From Piscicola geometra (taxonomy: Eukaryota; Annelida; Clitellata; Hirudinida; Piscicolidae): DNA of 64,000 nucleotides. The notes under the pieces were generated by a model. That model did not search any database. It was not told where the DNA came from and saw nothing but the letters and a program-made list of their open reading frames with translations. The position numbers and the translations under genes were made by a program. The stretch spans positions 9,407,100 through 9,471,099 of the forward strand of contig OX030957.1 in assembly GCA_943735955.1 (NCBI GenBank), in the 5' to 3' direction. Shown here piece after piece: positions 10,801-22,060 of this stretch; the stretch's first letter is position 1, and each line of letters starts with the position of its first letter.

Positions 10801-13800
10801 ATGACCAGAGCATTTCAAAGCTGTTTACAAATGCCGGAACAATAAAAAAATTCATTTTTTCAAGAAACTAAATTGCTTACGACATATGGTTTGACCATCA
10901 GCCGTGTACAACCCTAGAACAATAGATAGTTTTTTGAAAAACATTAAAAATAAATTAAGTTTATTTTTTATTTTTTATAAATCTGGGAAAAAGTAGAGTT
11001 TTAATGAACATACCAAGCCAGATGTTTACGTTTTAAAGTATGTATTGCTTTAAAACTTTCTAATCTGAAACATCAAAGTCTTAAAGGATGTTTTAAAGGC
11101 AATACAAACTTTAAAACGTGAACATCTGGATTGTTATGTTCATTCAAACTCTACTCAGAGTACATCCGTTTGAAGGCTACTTGAAAACTTGAGTTTGCAT
11201 ACCGCCATAGTTTTTTGCGATCCTAAAAATGAGATAAATAGTAACTGTTGAAAAAATTGTTTTTAAATTTATTTATAATGATTTTAAACTTAGGCAACTT
11301 TCAGCTTAAAAAAAGTAAAAACATAATCTGAAGCCTGGCTCTGATGAGACCGAAAATCGCCCTCCCCCACCTCCACTAAAATTCCCTTGACAGACATAAA
11401 CGGCACAGACGAAGAAGGGGACAGCGTGCTTCACGATGCAGTGAAACACGACAACTCAGCGGCAGTGTTCTCCCTTCTTTCGAGGGGTGCCGATGTAACG
11501 GCCAAGAACAAGAAGCACGTGTCGCCCATCCACTTGGCTGTCGATCCCACCCGCATGAAGGCACTCAAGGTGCGCTTGGTGTCGCTGATGTTGTTGCAGG
11601 TTGTGGTAAAGAATGTCGTGACAAGAAAAGTGAATTTGGGTTGTATTTAATCGATTCCCAAATGAAACCGAAATTTGGAGAAAAAGTTAAAAAACGCGGT
11701 TTTAGTCCAGAGTAGCTTATAACATTTCAAAACCTTTGTTTCTCAGACACTTAATAAAAGAGATTTTCAACATTTTAAAACTTCACTATTTCCATTGTAA
11801 AACACAGTGCCTGCTGGACAACCCTGGGGTGGACCCTAACCTGCCAGGAGAACAGGGCTGCACACCACTGCACTACGCTGCATGGAAAGACTTCCACCAG
11901 TGTGCTAAACTCCTGGTAAATGCCTGTAATCTTCCATGTGCTCTTTCAAGTTTTAGGAAAATATATAAACAAGAGAAGTATTTTTGTTTTAAATCTCTTT
12001 CAATATTATTCATGCAACAACTGCTCTGGTGTCTAAATATAAATTAATCCTGTAGTTGGTCTTGAAGCTCATACGGGTTTACGCCCCTTTAGTAATATTT
12101 ATCGTTGTACTATTCCTTCCATTTGCAACACATGACTCCCACCGAAGCTGGAAAAGAACGCCTGCCTGTGGAGGGCGAACAACATCGGCTCCTTCCCGCT
12201 CCACGTCGCCTCCCAGTGCTCTTCCACCAACGTCCTCACCGTCTTCGTAGAACACAGTTAAAAGACTCTTTTCTATCTTTTACTTATTAACACCATTTAT
12301 TTAAAAGTATTTGAAACTTGAAAAATAGTTAAATGAGAAATTATTGTTTATTTAACTTTTTAGCTCAAAACTATCAAAATTCATTTAAACTTTTAAAATA
12401 TTACATTTTATCGGGTCATCTACAAATAAAGTTATGATATTTGAAAAAAAATACTGTTAATATTTCATTGAGTCAACCACTATAAGCAAAAATATATTCT
12501 AACTAACGCTTGCCGTACAGTCGAGAAGTGGGACGGCAAGAAGATAAGGGAGTTGGTGAACAAACCGGATAAGGAAAACAACACGGTGCTGCACTCAGCC
12601 GTCGTGGGTGGAAATCTGAAGGTAGAAAACTATTTCTAGAAGCTTGGTATCCGAAATATTATTGAATGAAACAAAATATTTTTTTAAACTTATTTTTTAT
12701 TTTATAAGAATGAAATAACTCACTCGATGTTACTATCTTCATAAGGTTACAATGGAAGAAGCAAAATAAAGACAAAAAGACTTTTTATTTAAAATAAGTA
12801 AAAGGATTTTAAAAAAATATACAATACCATAAATAAGGTCAAAACCTTCACGAAAAAATCATTAAATACACATCAAATCCCTTGTATAAAGCGCCGAAAA
12901 AACGACCCAAAGGTGGTGGAGACGATTCTAAACACGGGGGCCGACATGGGCGTGAAGCAGACTGACGGAAACACAGTGGTCCACTCTGCCGCGTCACAGG
13001 GCAACATCGACCTGCTACAGTGACCTATAAACATATATGACCTATATAGGCTATATAACCCTTTTCTTTCTTACTTAATCAAACTATTTAGTTGATTATT
13101 TGAAAAATAGGTTTTATAAAATTCAATTGCTATTAAATAATAGATATTTTTTAATAGAATACTTTCACGATAAAAAAAATTATTTTTTAAACACTTTAAT
13201 CTGCAACTACCAGCAGCCACACCAACCACTCAGACTGATGTTTAAGTTGAGACCGGATGAAAAGACGACCAGCTTGAGCGACTTGAACAACGCCGGCTAC
13301 ACTCCCCTAATGGAGGCCGCCATGCTCGACCGAGTGAACGTCGTACAGTACCTGGTCAGAGAGGTGACTGGCTGGAGGTCCAGTGATGTTCTTGCTTTCA
13401 AAATTGTTCAAGTTTTAGTAATCGTTTGAGCGGGCACTTTTACGAGATTTTAGATCTTTGTTTGTAGGCGATGAAGCGTGCGTTGTTTGTTGGGTTATGT
13501 TTTAAGATAGACCACTATGCCAATTGGGTCATAATTAAATTCAATCAAATCACTCGGTCAATTACGTTTCTGACACCCACTCATTTTGGTCTCCAATCTG
13601 CCACAGGGATCCGACATAAACCTCAAATCAAACGATGGCAGCACAGCACTGTTGATTGCGGCGAGCAAAAAAGCTTGGAAGTCAGTGAGTGTTCTCCTGG
13701 GACAAGGGTCTGATCCAAAAATCAAGGACAGCCAAGGCCGAAACCTCCTCCACCTCATCATCCTGGGCGGTGGACAGCCATGTGGTTTCGACTTTTGTAT

Positions 13801-16800
13801 CAGAAAAGACGTTAGTTTATGCGTTTTTTTTCGAATTTGTGCAAAAAATTGACGTTGAATCAAAGGAATGAATCTTTTTAATATTTAAACAATTATTCTA
13901 AATCAAAATTTAAGAACATGAAATTAATAATTGTTTTCAAAAACGTCACCACTCCCAGCTGATGATCAAAATGTTGAACGAGATGGACCTGCTTGGCTGC
14001 ACGCCACTGCATTACGCATCGGAAAATGGGCTGATCAAGACCATCGACCAACTCATCACCATGGGCGCCAGAATCAACGCCAAGTCGAACAAACAACAGT
14101 CTGCGCTGCACTTCGCCTCGAGGTTATCCATACATGCATCTAGTACCCCATCACATACATGCATCTACCGCTCTATCACCCACATGTATTCACTACCCAC
14201 TCTCAACTTCTTCAGTCCCCACCATCATCACCTGCCATCACCTTTTACCACCATCTACTACTTTCACCACCACCAACCACTTTCACCACCATCAACCTCA
14301 ACCATCAACCACCACACAATGACAGATGCGGCAGGATCAACACGTGTCGCCATCTGCTCAACAACCAGAGCAGCAGCAGCATCATCAACGAAGCCGACAG
14401 CATGGGACGAACAGCGCTCCATCTAGCCGCAGAAGAAGGACACGACAATGTGGTGACACTACTACTCAAACAGGGAGCCAGTATTTTCAGGTCTGTAATT
14501 GGAATTCATTGAATTCCGGATTTATTAAATTGGGATTTAAAGATTTGATTTAATTGGTAGGTTATTTCAACTGGGTGAACAAGCAAGTTTGCATTTTAAT
14601 TTTATTATTTCTATTCTATATTAAGGTTTTTATATTAATTTCAATTCATTTTATTCTCCTTTGTTTAAATTTCTATTAAAATTTTTAACATTATTCTACA
14701 TCACTCCCAATGTACATTTCCACTTTCCAGAGACATCGACGGCAACACTCCCCTGCACTTGGCAGCCAAGAATGGTTACACTTACACCATCAAGGCTCTT
14801 CTCTCCATCCACACCTACCTCCTTGACCTCACCAACAAACACAAGGTTTCGATTCGAATGCGTTAAGTGTGGTTTCGTGGTTGAGAGATTTCAATTCAAG
14901 TTTTTATCTGACTCATAACTATATCTTTTTTAACAATTTTAAAACTTTAATTAAACCTTGGATAAATCACTCACTCACAAATGTTCACCACTAAAAATCC
15001 ACAAAATTTCTTTTTTACATCACTCAAAACACTCTCAAACACCCAGAACACGAGCCTACACCTAGCAGTTGCGGAGAACCAGCCAATAGTGGTGAACCTC
15101 CTTCTCAACCTCGGGGCTCGCCTCTTGGCGAACGATGAAGGCTTCTACCCGCTGGATTTGGGAATCTCGAAGAAAACGTTTGATTCTTGCGTCGCCATCG
15201 TCCACCATCCGAGGTTTTGAGGGGTTTTTTCGCTAGTTTTAAATTTGAGTTTTTGGTTTGTGTTTTGGTGGTTAGTGATTCAACCATTGAATTTAATTAA
15301 TGGAGAACTTTTCATCACATATTAAATTAGTTAAATGCTAATTTTAAAAAGCTCTTTCTCCATGTTTTCATCAAACTTTTGAGTTCAAAAAATAAAAATA
15401 TTCTTTTTCGACAGATGGCGAGAGTCGATGTCTTTGAAGTCAACTTTGTATGGCTGTCCCCTGGTCGGCATGATCGAGATGATGCCAGAGCTTTGCCAGG
15501 TGATGATGATGATGATCAAGATGATCAAGATGATGAGGATGACGATGATGATGATGACGATGATGATGATGACGATGATGATGATGACGATGATGATGAT
15601 GATGATGATGACGATGATGATGATGATGATGACGACGATGATGACGATGATGATGATTGTGCTGGTGATGTGCAAACATGCTTCGAGTAGTCATTTGTGC
15701 CCAAGTGTCCTTTTGTTGTTGAAGGAAATCCGTATTAATAATTTATTGAAAACATTATTAGACTTCAAATTCTGGTTTTTTTTCTTAAAATGATAATTCA
15801 AGTCTTTTAATAGAACTTCTAAAAGCTTAAAAATAAAATGTGAATAAATTTGAAAAAAATAATTTCAATTCTCCTGCTTAGATGGTGCTTGACCGCTGTA
15901 GGACGCCTTCTGAACACGACCCCAAAGACCCTCAATTTCATGCTAGTTTCGCTTTCGCTCTTTAATCTATTAAAAATAAGACTAAAAAAAATAGAAAAAA
16001 TATTAACATTTAAAAATGAATTTATTATAAATTTTAACTTTATACTTTCCAAAAAAAGTGATTATACAAAATTTTAATGTAATTTATTTTTTAAATTACT
16101 CATTTTACCTCAAATTTCCTTTTTCAACAGTACTTGTACGACTTTTCATTTCTGCAAGCGGAACACGAAGTTGTCCGGATGTTGAAGAAGAAGGGAGTCA
16201 ACATCATGTCCCTCATCACGCTAAATGTAATAGCAATTACAACATAATCCAAATTCATTTTGTTCGTAAATTATTCTTAAAGTTTTAAAATATCTTTTTA
16301 GAGCATTTTTTATATTTTATAAAAAGACATTAACACATCTTTTTTTGCTTTAGGGTCCATTGCAATACCTTCATTATTCCTAATAAATAGCGCTATATAA
16401 ATGTATTTAATTGATTGATTAATTAATTAATTGATTGATTAATTGATTGATTGAATAATTGATAGGTTGACTACTTGTGTAGTTCTAATAATAATCCAAA
16501 TGGCGACAGATGATGGTGAAGCACAACAGAGTGGAGTGCCTGTACCACCCGGTGTGTGTGGCTTACCTCAACAATAAATGGTTATTTTTTTCCATTTTCT
16601 ACAAACTGTTTTTTAATTTAAATTATTTTTCATTTTTCAAACAAATTTTAAGGCACTTACTTTTTGACACTGCCTAACCAATAATTTATTCGATAAAATA
16701 TAAAAAAGCATAGGAAGCATTCATTTAATTTTAATTAGTTAAAAGCATTAATTAGGCATTTTTAAACTTGATTTAGTTTTAGAGTAAACCCTCAGGGTCT

Positions 16801-19475
16801 CATACGGACTGTGGGTGCACTTGACTCTGCTCATGATGTACGGATCGTTCCTCGCCTGTTTGAACGTCTTTGTGATGAACTTTGATTTTGAAAACTTCTA
16901 CTCCTCCATCGAAAAGACCAGCCTGCCGAGCAATGACACCTCGATGGATCATCACAAAGAATATGTACGTCTTTCCGCGTGTCTTCCTTTTGCTGAAGTT
17001 TAAGTATTTTTGAAGTTTATCATTTTAAATCTACCTCAAATCAAGAAAAAGTTTTGTGATTTAAGTGCGTTTAAATCTTAGATTTTTTTCCAATTTTTAG
17101 GAAAAAATATTTTTTGCCCCCAGATGAGGCTGATGCCGACGTCTCAGAAAGTCTTGTTGTACGTCATTGTCATCTTTGCCGGCATGAACATCTTCAAGGA
17201 GCTTCTGCAGATAAAGTTCCAGGTTAGCATTCAAACAGGCCTTCCCTCATGAAGCTAAATTAGTCATTTAAAGTTGTAAACCTCAGAGCCGTTTTACCCT
17301 TTATCCACCGCTACTCGAAACAAATAATGGAATCATTAAGTTTACATTTAGACTTTCTTAATATCATGGGCGACGATCTTGGGGGGTCCTGGGGTCTAGA
17401 CCCTCCAAGATTTGCAACAGATCGCCGCCCCTGCATAAAATGGTTATAATAACACCTCAAGCCAAATTCAAAATTATTTCTTAATAGTTCAAATAATAAA
17501 AAGCTTAATTGCATGAATCTTCATTAACCACACAGAAGTGGGAGTACTTCAAAGACAGCGGCAACCTCCTGGAGTGGGTCTTCTACATCCTCCTGCTGGT
17601 CCTCTCGACGCCCTTCTTCTTCAACGTCTTTTGCGCCTTTCAGTGGCAGAGTGGCGCCATTGCAGTCTTCCTTGCCTGGTTCAACCTCCTTGTGCATCTG
17701 CAAAGGTTCGTTTGGCTGTGATTAGCGTAGGTTGATGAAAACTCTCCTGCTTTTGCTAATAAATTTTGGGAAAACCATCCGACGATGCACAACTATAAAT
17801 GCGAATTCGACATAATGATAAAACAATAATTAAAATGTATTTTAACTGAAACACTCAAAAGACCTGCGTTGGTTCTCTAAACTAAGCTTAAACTAAGCTA
17901 AAATCGGAAGCAAGTGACTTGCATCAGGTTTAGTGTCTCTCTGACTCCACCATTGGCAACATTAGTGCTTCATTACGCCTCCAACAAAGGTTTGAACGCT
18001 TCGGCATCTACGTGGTGATGTTTCTGGAGATCCTGCAGACGTTGGTCACCGTCATAATGGTCTTCATGGTGCTCATCTTCGCATTCGGTTTCTCCTTCTA
18101 CATCTCCTTCAATGGAGGCGTGAGTCTAAATAAGGAACGTAGCGTAGTCTTCCTAACCTATGTCACATAGGCTATGTGTTACTTTCATATTTCCGATAAA
18201 CTTGAATAGTTTGTGTAAAAGTATGTTTGGTTAGACAACTGTTCATATCAATATAACGTTTAATTGTTATTCGTTAGTTATCTAGAACAAAATTATTTGA
18301 AAGATTTTTTACTTTTTTAAATTCCTTATTCATGGTTAACAAAATTCTTTTTTTTAAAATTAGTTAATTAGTTAAATTCTTAGTTATGTACAAAAAAAAA
18401 TTATATGACAAATCTTTAACTTATTTAATTTATTTACTCTTCTCCATCCGACAGAACTTCAACGCCTTCAGCACGCCAGGCGTTTCGATCATGACGTCGG
18501 CAGTGATGATGCTGGGCGCCATTGACTACCAGCAAGTGTGGGTCGATGGTGATGTCAAAGGAACCTTGCCAAACAAAACTCTCAACTACGTTTTCTTGGC
18601 TTTCTTCATTCTCATCATGCCCATCCTCCTCATCAATTTACTGGTGAGGCTGTTGTGGTGGTTTTGTGGTGGTGTTGTGTTGTGGTGGTGGTGGTGTGGT
18701 GGGGGTGTGGTGGTGGTGTGGTGGTGGTGTGGTGGTGGTGTGGTGGTGGTGTGGTGGTGGTGTGGTGATGATGTGGTGTTGTGGTGTTGTGGTGGTGATG
18801 CTGTTGTGGTGGATTGGTGCTGTTGTGGTGTTGTGTTGGTGGTGGTGTTGGTGATGGGGGTGCTGGTGAAGTGGTGGTCGTGAAGAGAACGATGGATGTT
18901 TGGCGAGGTTTTGATGGCTTTGTGATAGTGGAAGTGTAATTGATGAATGCTTGGTGGGGTTTAGTGAATTCGAAACGGTTAGAGCTCCGTGATAATAAAA
19001 ATTGATTAAGAGAAGAAAAATTCTAAAGAAATTGTTAAATAAGCGCCACAATTCATCTTTGTATATGTATCGATAAAAATATTAATGAAATCACTTTTTT
19101 AAATGAGTGAGTTATATGACATGATAGATAGGTTTGGCTGTTGGAGACATTGAAGCGGTTCTGAAAAACGCCAAGTTCAAGCGAATCGCCATGCAAGTCA
19201 GTCTAAAAGATCTTCAAAACCTGTTAAATAAACGCCCTAACCAGCATTAGTATTAGCAATCAATTTTCTAGCTCTTCATTTAGGTTACCTACAAAGTATT
19301 AAAGCTCTCAAATGACTCAATCAGCATCCTTGTCATTTCCAAGGTGCAGTTGCACACTCAGATGGAGGAAAAACTTCCACTGTGGCTCATCAAGATCGTC
19401 GACAAACCCTTCCTCAAAGTCTACCCCAACCCCTCCTGTTCTTCCGTCTTTAGCAAGGTTCTATCTTCTTCTTTT

Positions 19476-19507
<32 letters not shown>

Positions 19508-19512
19508 TTCTT

Positions 19513-19543
<31 letters not shown>

Positions 19544-20384
19544 TTATCACCATGTAGAGATATATTAATGATATTGAATAAATATTTCATAACTAGTGAT
19601 AAGAATATTTAACAATAAAGAATTACTTAAATATTCCTATTTTAGCGCATTTTTTGCAAGAATTTTTATAAAAATCTTTCTACTAATCAAAAAACTTCAG
19701 TATCTCGAGACATTTAAAGTGGCGTTGACCTCTCCAGATGACCAGAGCTTCGATCCAGATCACTGCAGCAGACTTTGACGTGTCGGAGGAGATGAAGACC
19801 AGTGTCGAACACCACTCCTACCTCTACAAGGAGCTCCACCAGCAAAAGCTCAGGTGGGATTTCCGGAGTTCACTGCGTGGTTCACCGTAAAATCCAAATA
19901 TATTTTCACACTTTTGAATAATACGTTTATTGTATGATATTGAGATGTGACTAAAACAAACTCCTAGTGTTTCACAAGGGAATAGAACAACTCCCTTAAT
20001 AACATCATAATAGCAGCCTTCACATAAAATACTTTTCTATACTACCACAACGACACAGCACCAGAACAAAGGGTTTTACAAGAAAATGTAAATGCTCTCA
20101 TATTAACGACACAAAAACCTTCCCCCATATTCATAATGCCCCTACACCACTACACCAGGACAAAGCAGATAATGAAGGAAATGACAAAACAGTGCACCCT
20201 CCTGAGACTTGTGGTCAGCAAGATGGAAATCTGCACTGAGTTCGATGGCTTGGAAGAAGACTCTCAAAGACTGAACGAAGTGGTGAACATTGAGTCGCCA
20301 ATCGGCTGGTCGTCATGCGCTCTCAAACAAGCCGTCCTCAAACAAGCGTTCGTCAATAATGGAGAGAAAAAGTACAATAGTTGA
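7769..20384 (+). CDS. TRPA1-like ankyrin cation channel (26 proposed exons)
   Basis: Exons: 7769-7867, 10038-10194, 11394-11569, 11808-11915, 12148-12256, 12521-12621, 12892-13019, 13234-13363, 13607-13810, 13959-14122, 14326-14490, 14731-14845, 15047-15213, 15415-15499, 15882-15941, 16131-16226, 16510-16580, 16796-16964, 17124-17222, 17536-17705, 17990-18119, 18455-18643, 19128-19196, 19344-19457, 19738-19853, 20159-20384. All phases join into about 1138 residues, close to the 1119 of human TRPA1. TRPA1 is a calcium-permeable plasma-membrane channel opened by electrophiles, heat or cold depending on species. The first ~600 residues are ankyrin repeats; S1-S6 and pore occupy about 715-985; a coiled coil lies near the C-terminus. 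The start at 7769 is tentative, since the frame stays open upstream and an acceptor at 7784 is also possible. Weakest joins: the 12148 and 12892 acceptors and the non-GT donor at 15942. Confidence 0.9.
7868..9535 (+). other. TRPA intron 1, left part
   Basis: AT-rich, no recognised exon. A 26-bp phrase (CAACTCGTCTGTGAATATTGAATAT) occurs twice, at 8836 and 9346, suggesting related repeat fragments. An open frame at 9177-9359 with reasonable composition could be a transposon remnant, but I cannot assign it. Confidence 0.4.
9536..9880. repeat. 21-bp satellite (TATAAATATGATACAGTATTA)
   Basis: About 13 tandem copies, followed by a degenerate 25-bp variant containing ATATAGTATTATATGATACA. Open frames exist on both strands because the unit is divisible by three; they are not genes. 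It lies in TRPA intron 1. Confidence 0.9.
10038..15213 (+). CDS. TRPA ankyrin-repeat exons 2-13
   Basis: Twelve exons encode about 575 residues with roughly 15-17 ankyrin repeats (TPLHxAAxxGH...LLLxxGA). Clear examples are GCTPLHYAAWKDFHQCAKLL, GYTPLMEAAMLDRVNVVQYL, GCTPLHYASENG, GRTALHLAAEEGHDNVVTLL, and GNTPLHLAAKNG. In known TRPA1 structures this array is a cytosolic solenoid. Aligned from memory with human TRPA1, the repeats correspond one to one over the last third, with no repeat lost at the GASIF|RDIDG junction. Introns often fall between or inside repeats at mixed phases, so the array did not arise recently by exon duplication. Confidence 0.85.
10260..10775. repeat. Two tandem arrays in TRPA intron 2
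   Basis: From about 10250 to 10430 a loose array of CAGATAAGAGATAAATAATAAG (about 22 bp) occurs; from 10496 to 10770 a near-perfect 22-bp array of CAGATAATTGATTGTTAAAAAG with about 12 copies follows. Both share the CAGATAA core, so one may derive from the other. Confidence 0.9.
12050..12115 (+). repeat. SINE 3'-end fragment in TRPA intron
   Basis: GTTGGTCTTGAAGCTCATACGGGTTTACGCCCCTTTAGTAATATT matches the repeat seen near 2830, 37780 and 43520. It ends about 35 bp before the acceptor proposed at 12147, so it may supply part of the polypyrimidine context. Confidence 0.55.
15415..16580 (+). CDS. TRPA linker exons 14-17 (electrophile-sensing region)
   Basis: Exons 15415-15499, 15882-15941, 16131-16226 and 16510-16580 encode the pre-S1 linker. 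It contains LYGCPLVGMIEMMPELCQ then VLDRC. The two cysteines at about residues 622 and 642 align with human C621 and C641, two of the covalent targets of electrophilic agonists. Human C665 has no counterpart, as alanine follows YDFSFLQ. The segment VKHNRVECLYHPVCVAYL matches the human VQNNRIELLNHPVCKEYL block just before S1. The exon ending at 15941 appears to use a GC donor. Confidence 0.8.
15500..15658. repeat. GAT trinucleotide microsatellite starting at a splice donor
   Basis: The TRPA exon ends at 15499 and the intron begins GTGATGATGATGATG, continuing as (GAT)n with GAC interruptions for about 155 bp. The Asp-rich or Met-rich frames through it are not genes. Confidence 0.95.
16376..16475 (+). 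repeat. Retroelement tail (GCGCTATATAAATG + ATTGATTGATT)
   Basis: ATAGCGCTATATAAATGTATTT followed by an ATTGATTGATTAATT array is the 3' signature also seen at about 33531, 41929 and 53869. It sits in a TRPA intron. Confidence 0.7.
16796..19196 (+). CDS. TRPA transmembrane and pore exons 18-23
   Basis: Exons 16796-16964 (S1, WVHLTLLMMYGSFLACLNVF), 17124-17222 (S2, KVLLYVIVIFAGMNIFKELL), 17536-17705 (S3, LLEWVFYILLLVLSTPFFF; S4, WQSGAIAVFLAWFNLLVHL), 17990-18119 (S4-S5 linker and S5), 18455-18643 (pore helix, filter, S6) and 19128-19196 (IGLAVGDIEAVLKNAKFKRI, the TRP-like helix). These match TRPA1 at every segment. In the pore the sequence is SIMTSAVMMLGAIDYQQ; human TRPA1 has LGDINY, so the acidic filter residue (human D915) is alanine here and an Asp lies two positions later. 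Confidence 0.85.
17365..17436. mobile_element. Internally deleted foldback MITE, copy D
   Basis: CATGGGCGACGATCTTGGGGGGTCCTGGGG followed directly by the outer motif TTGCAACAGATCGCCGCCCCTGCAT. It represents the two ends of the 225-556 family without the interior, in a TRPA intron. Confidence 0.65.
18644..18890. repeat. GTG/GTT trinucleotide microsatellite beginning near a TRPA splice donor
   Basis: The intron begins GTGAGGCTGTTGTGG and expands into (GTG)n/(GTT)n for more than 200 bp. Gly/Val/Trp-rich or His-rich frames are artefacts. Confidence 0.95.
19344..20384 (+). CDS. TRPA C-terminal exons 24-26
   Basis: Exons 19344-19457 (VQLHTQMEEKLPLWLIKIVD, matching human VELHTSLEKKLPLW), 19738-19853 and 20159-20384. 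The last two carry a Leu/Lys/Glu-rich helix (LRTKQIMKEMTKQCTLLRL) in the position of the tetramer coiled coil of TRPA1. The frame ends at TGA 20382-20384. The acceptor at 19737 was chosen over the nearby one at 19746-19749 because only it keeps the frame. Confidence 0.8.
19460..19545. repeat. TTC trinucleotide microsatellite just after a TRPA donor
   Basis: The exon ends AGCAAG|GTTCTATC and the intron runs into (TTC)n for about 80 bp. Confidence 0.95.
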
Positions 20385-21320
20385 AGTGGAAGAGTGGAAA
20401 AATGGAAGTGTAACAGTGAAAAAATAGAGTGGGGGATGGAAGTGTAACAGTTAAAAATGGAGTGGGGGGTGGGAGTAGTGGCTGAGAAGGCGTTTGTTTT
20501 GAGGTTTGAAATAATTTGTTAAGGGGAAGGTAAAGTCTGTAAGAGGGTTGAATTATAATTATAATAGTTCTATTAGTTTTATGAATATTTCTCATAGATT
20601 TGAAAATACTTGAAACTATGTTGTCAAAAACAATCTAATCACCAAAGAACAGTCAGGATATCTTTGTTGTCTAACTCTAAGCTGTTGTGTAAGAACTAGA
20701 AATACATCTATTTAATGTTGTTCTCACATTTTTATTTGAGAGGCCAAAAGGAAGCTGAGTTGACCGACTGATTATAGAATTTAGTCTTTGAGCTCGTTTG
20801 GGTCTGCAAAATTTAAAATCACTTTTCAACTATTTTATTTTATTTCGTAAATATTGGAAAGAGAAAAAAATAACAAGAATTTTATTTATCCTTTTTTTAC
20901 TATTTTTACTCTGAACAGTTATTCTGTTTTAATAATAGTATTATTAATGGTATGAAAAAATTTAAAAAGTAGTGAAAATAATTATGAATATTTGAATAAT
21001 TTTTTTATATATAAAAATTGTACTCTACTCTAACAACTATAACTGAAGTTAACTTTTAGCAAATAGTTTTAAATTGTAAACCATTCTTTCTATTTTTTTG
21101 CAATGAGTGAAGCAGGGAATCTACATGTTTTAGACAACGAAATGGACACAGAAGAAGCAAGTGTTCCCAAAAATTCTCTAGTCTTCTCATTATTTCCCAA
21201 GCTGATAAAATATGACAGCTTACCTGCTTTTTTCATAGAATTAGGTTGACAGAAAAAATATTCTATCTTCTCCTTGCATGGCTATTCCTCTCTATAATTG
21301 GAATTGGTTTGGCCTGGTTG
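20385..21320. other. AT-rich region downstream of TRPA
   Basis: Contains a short purine-rich duplicated phrase (AGTGGGGGATGGAAGTGTAACAGTT, 20429-20480). No gene seen. Confidence 0.5.
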
Positions 21321-21330
21321 AAGTTTGGAG

Positions 21331-22060
21331 CAGTGTTATTTTCGTAACGAAAACGAAGACGAAAGTTCTGAATAATCGTTCAACGAAAACGGAAATAAAA
21401 AATAAATTTATTTTCAAAACGAAAACGAAAATAAAAACTATAATTATTTCCAAAACGAAACTGAAATAAAAACAATAATTATTTTAAAAACGAAACTGAA
21501 ATAAAAACTATGATTATTTTCAAAACAAAAATTAAATACATCTTTATGATATGCCATAATATGCTAATGAATAATTTATATAAAAAATATATGTCTAGGT
21601 TATAAAAATTATCTTTGGGCTCTATGAAAGTAGCGCCATTTATAAACGGTATTTTATTACCGCTTCACTTTTTCAATCAAATTATCACTTATTTTAATCG
21701 TAAATTTGTCATTTTATTTCAAATATGTTATTACTCAATAATTTACGTAATCAATTCTTATAATATTTCAATTGACTGTTAATTTTTAAACTCATTTGTT
21801 GTTAATATACAGTTATATTTTACTGTTTCATTTTAAGATCAATTAATTTCTTTAGATATATAAAAAAAGTGTTTGAAGTTATAAACTAATATATTTTCAA
21901 AACTGAAACAAAAATAAAAACTTTAATTATTTTTAAAACGAAAACGAAAATCAAAACTTTAATTATTTTCAAAACGAAAACGAAAATAAAAACTATAATT
22001 AATTCCAAAACGAAACTGAAATAAAAACTATAATTATTTTATGAAACGAAAATAACACTG
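21331..22060. mobile_element. hAT-like nonautonomous element with 14-bp TIRs
   Basis: Left end CAGTGTTATTTTCG, right end CGAAAATAACACTG: perfect 14-bp inverted repeats of the CAGTG type common in hAT elements. Direct GAAAACGAAAATAAAAACT repeats lie inside both ends. No transposase frame is seen. The 8 bp outside the two ends (gtttggag and gtggcttt) differ, so a clean target duplication is not visible. Confidence 0.75.

Noticed and set aside
15379..15690. Poly-aspartate frame
   Set aside because: It is the GAT microsatellite in a TRPA intron; the true exon uses another frame and ends at 15499.
18638..19051. His/Thr-rich frame on the minus strand
   Set aside because: Reverse of the GTG microsatellite in the TRPA intron.
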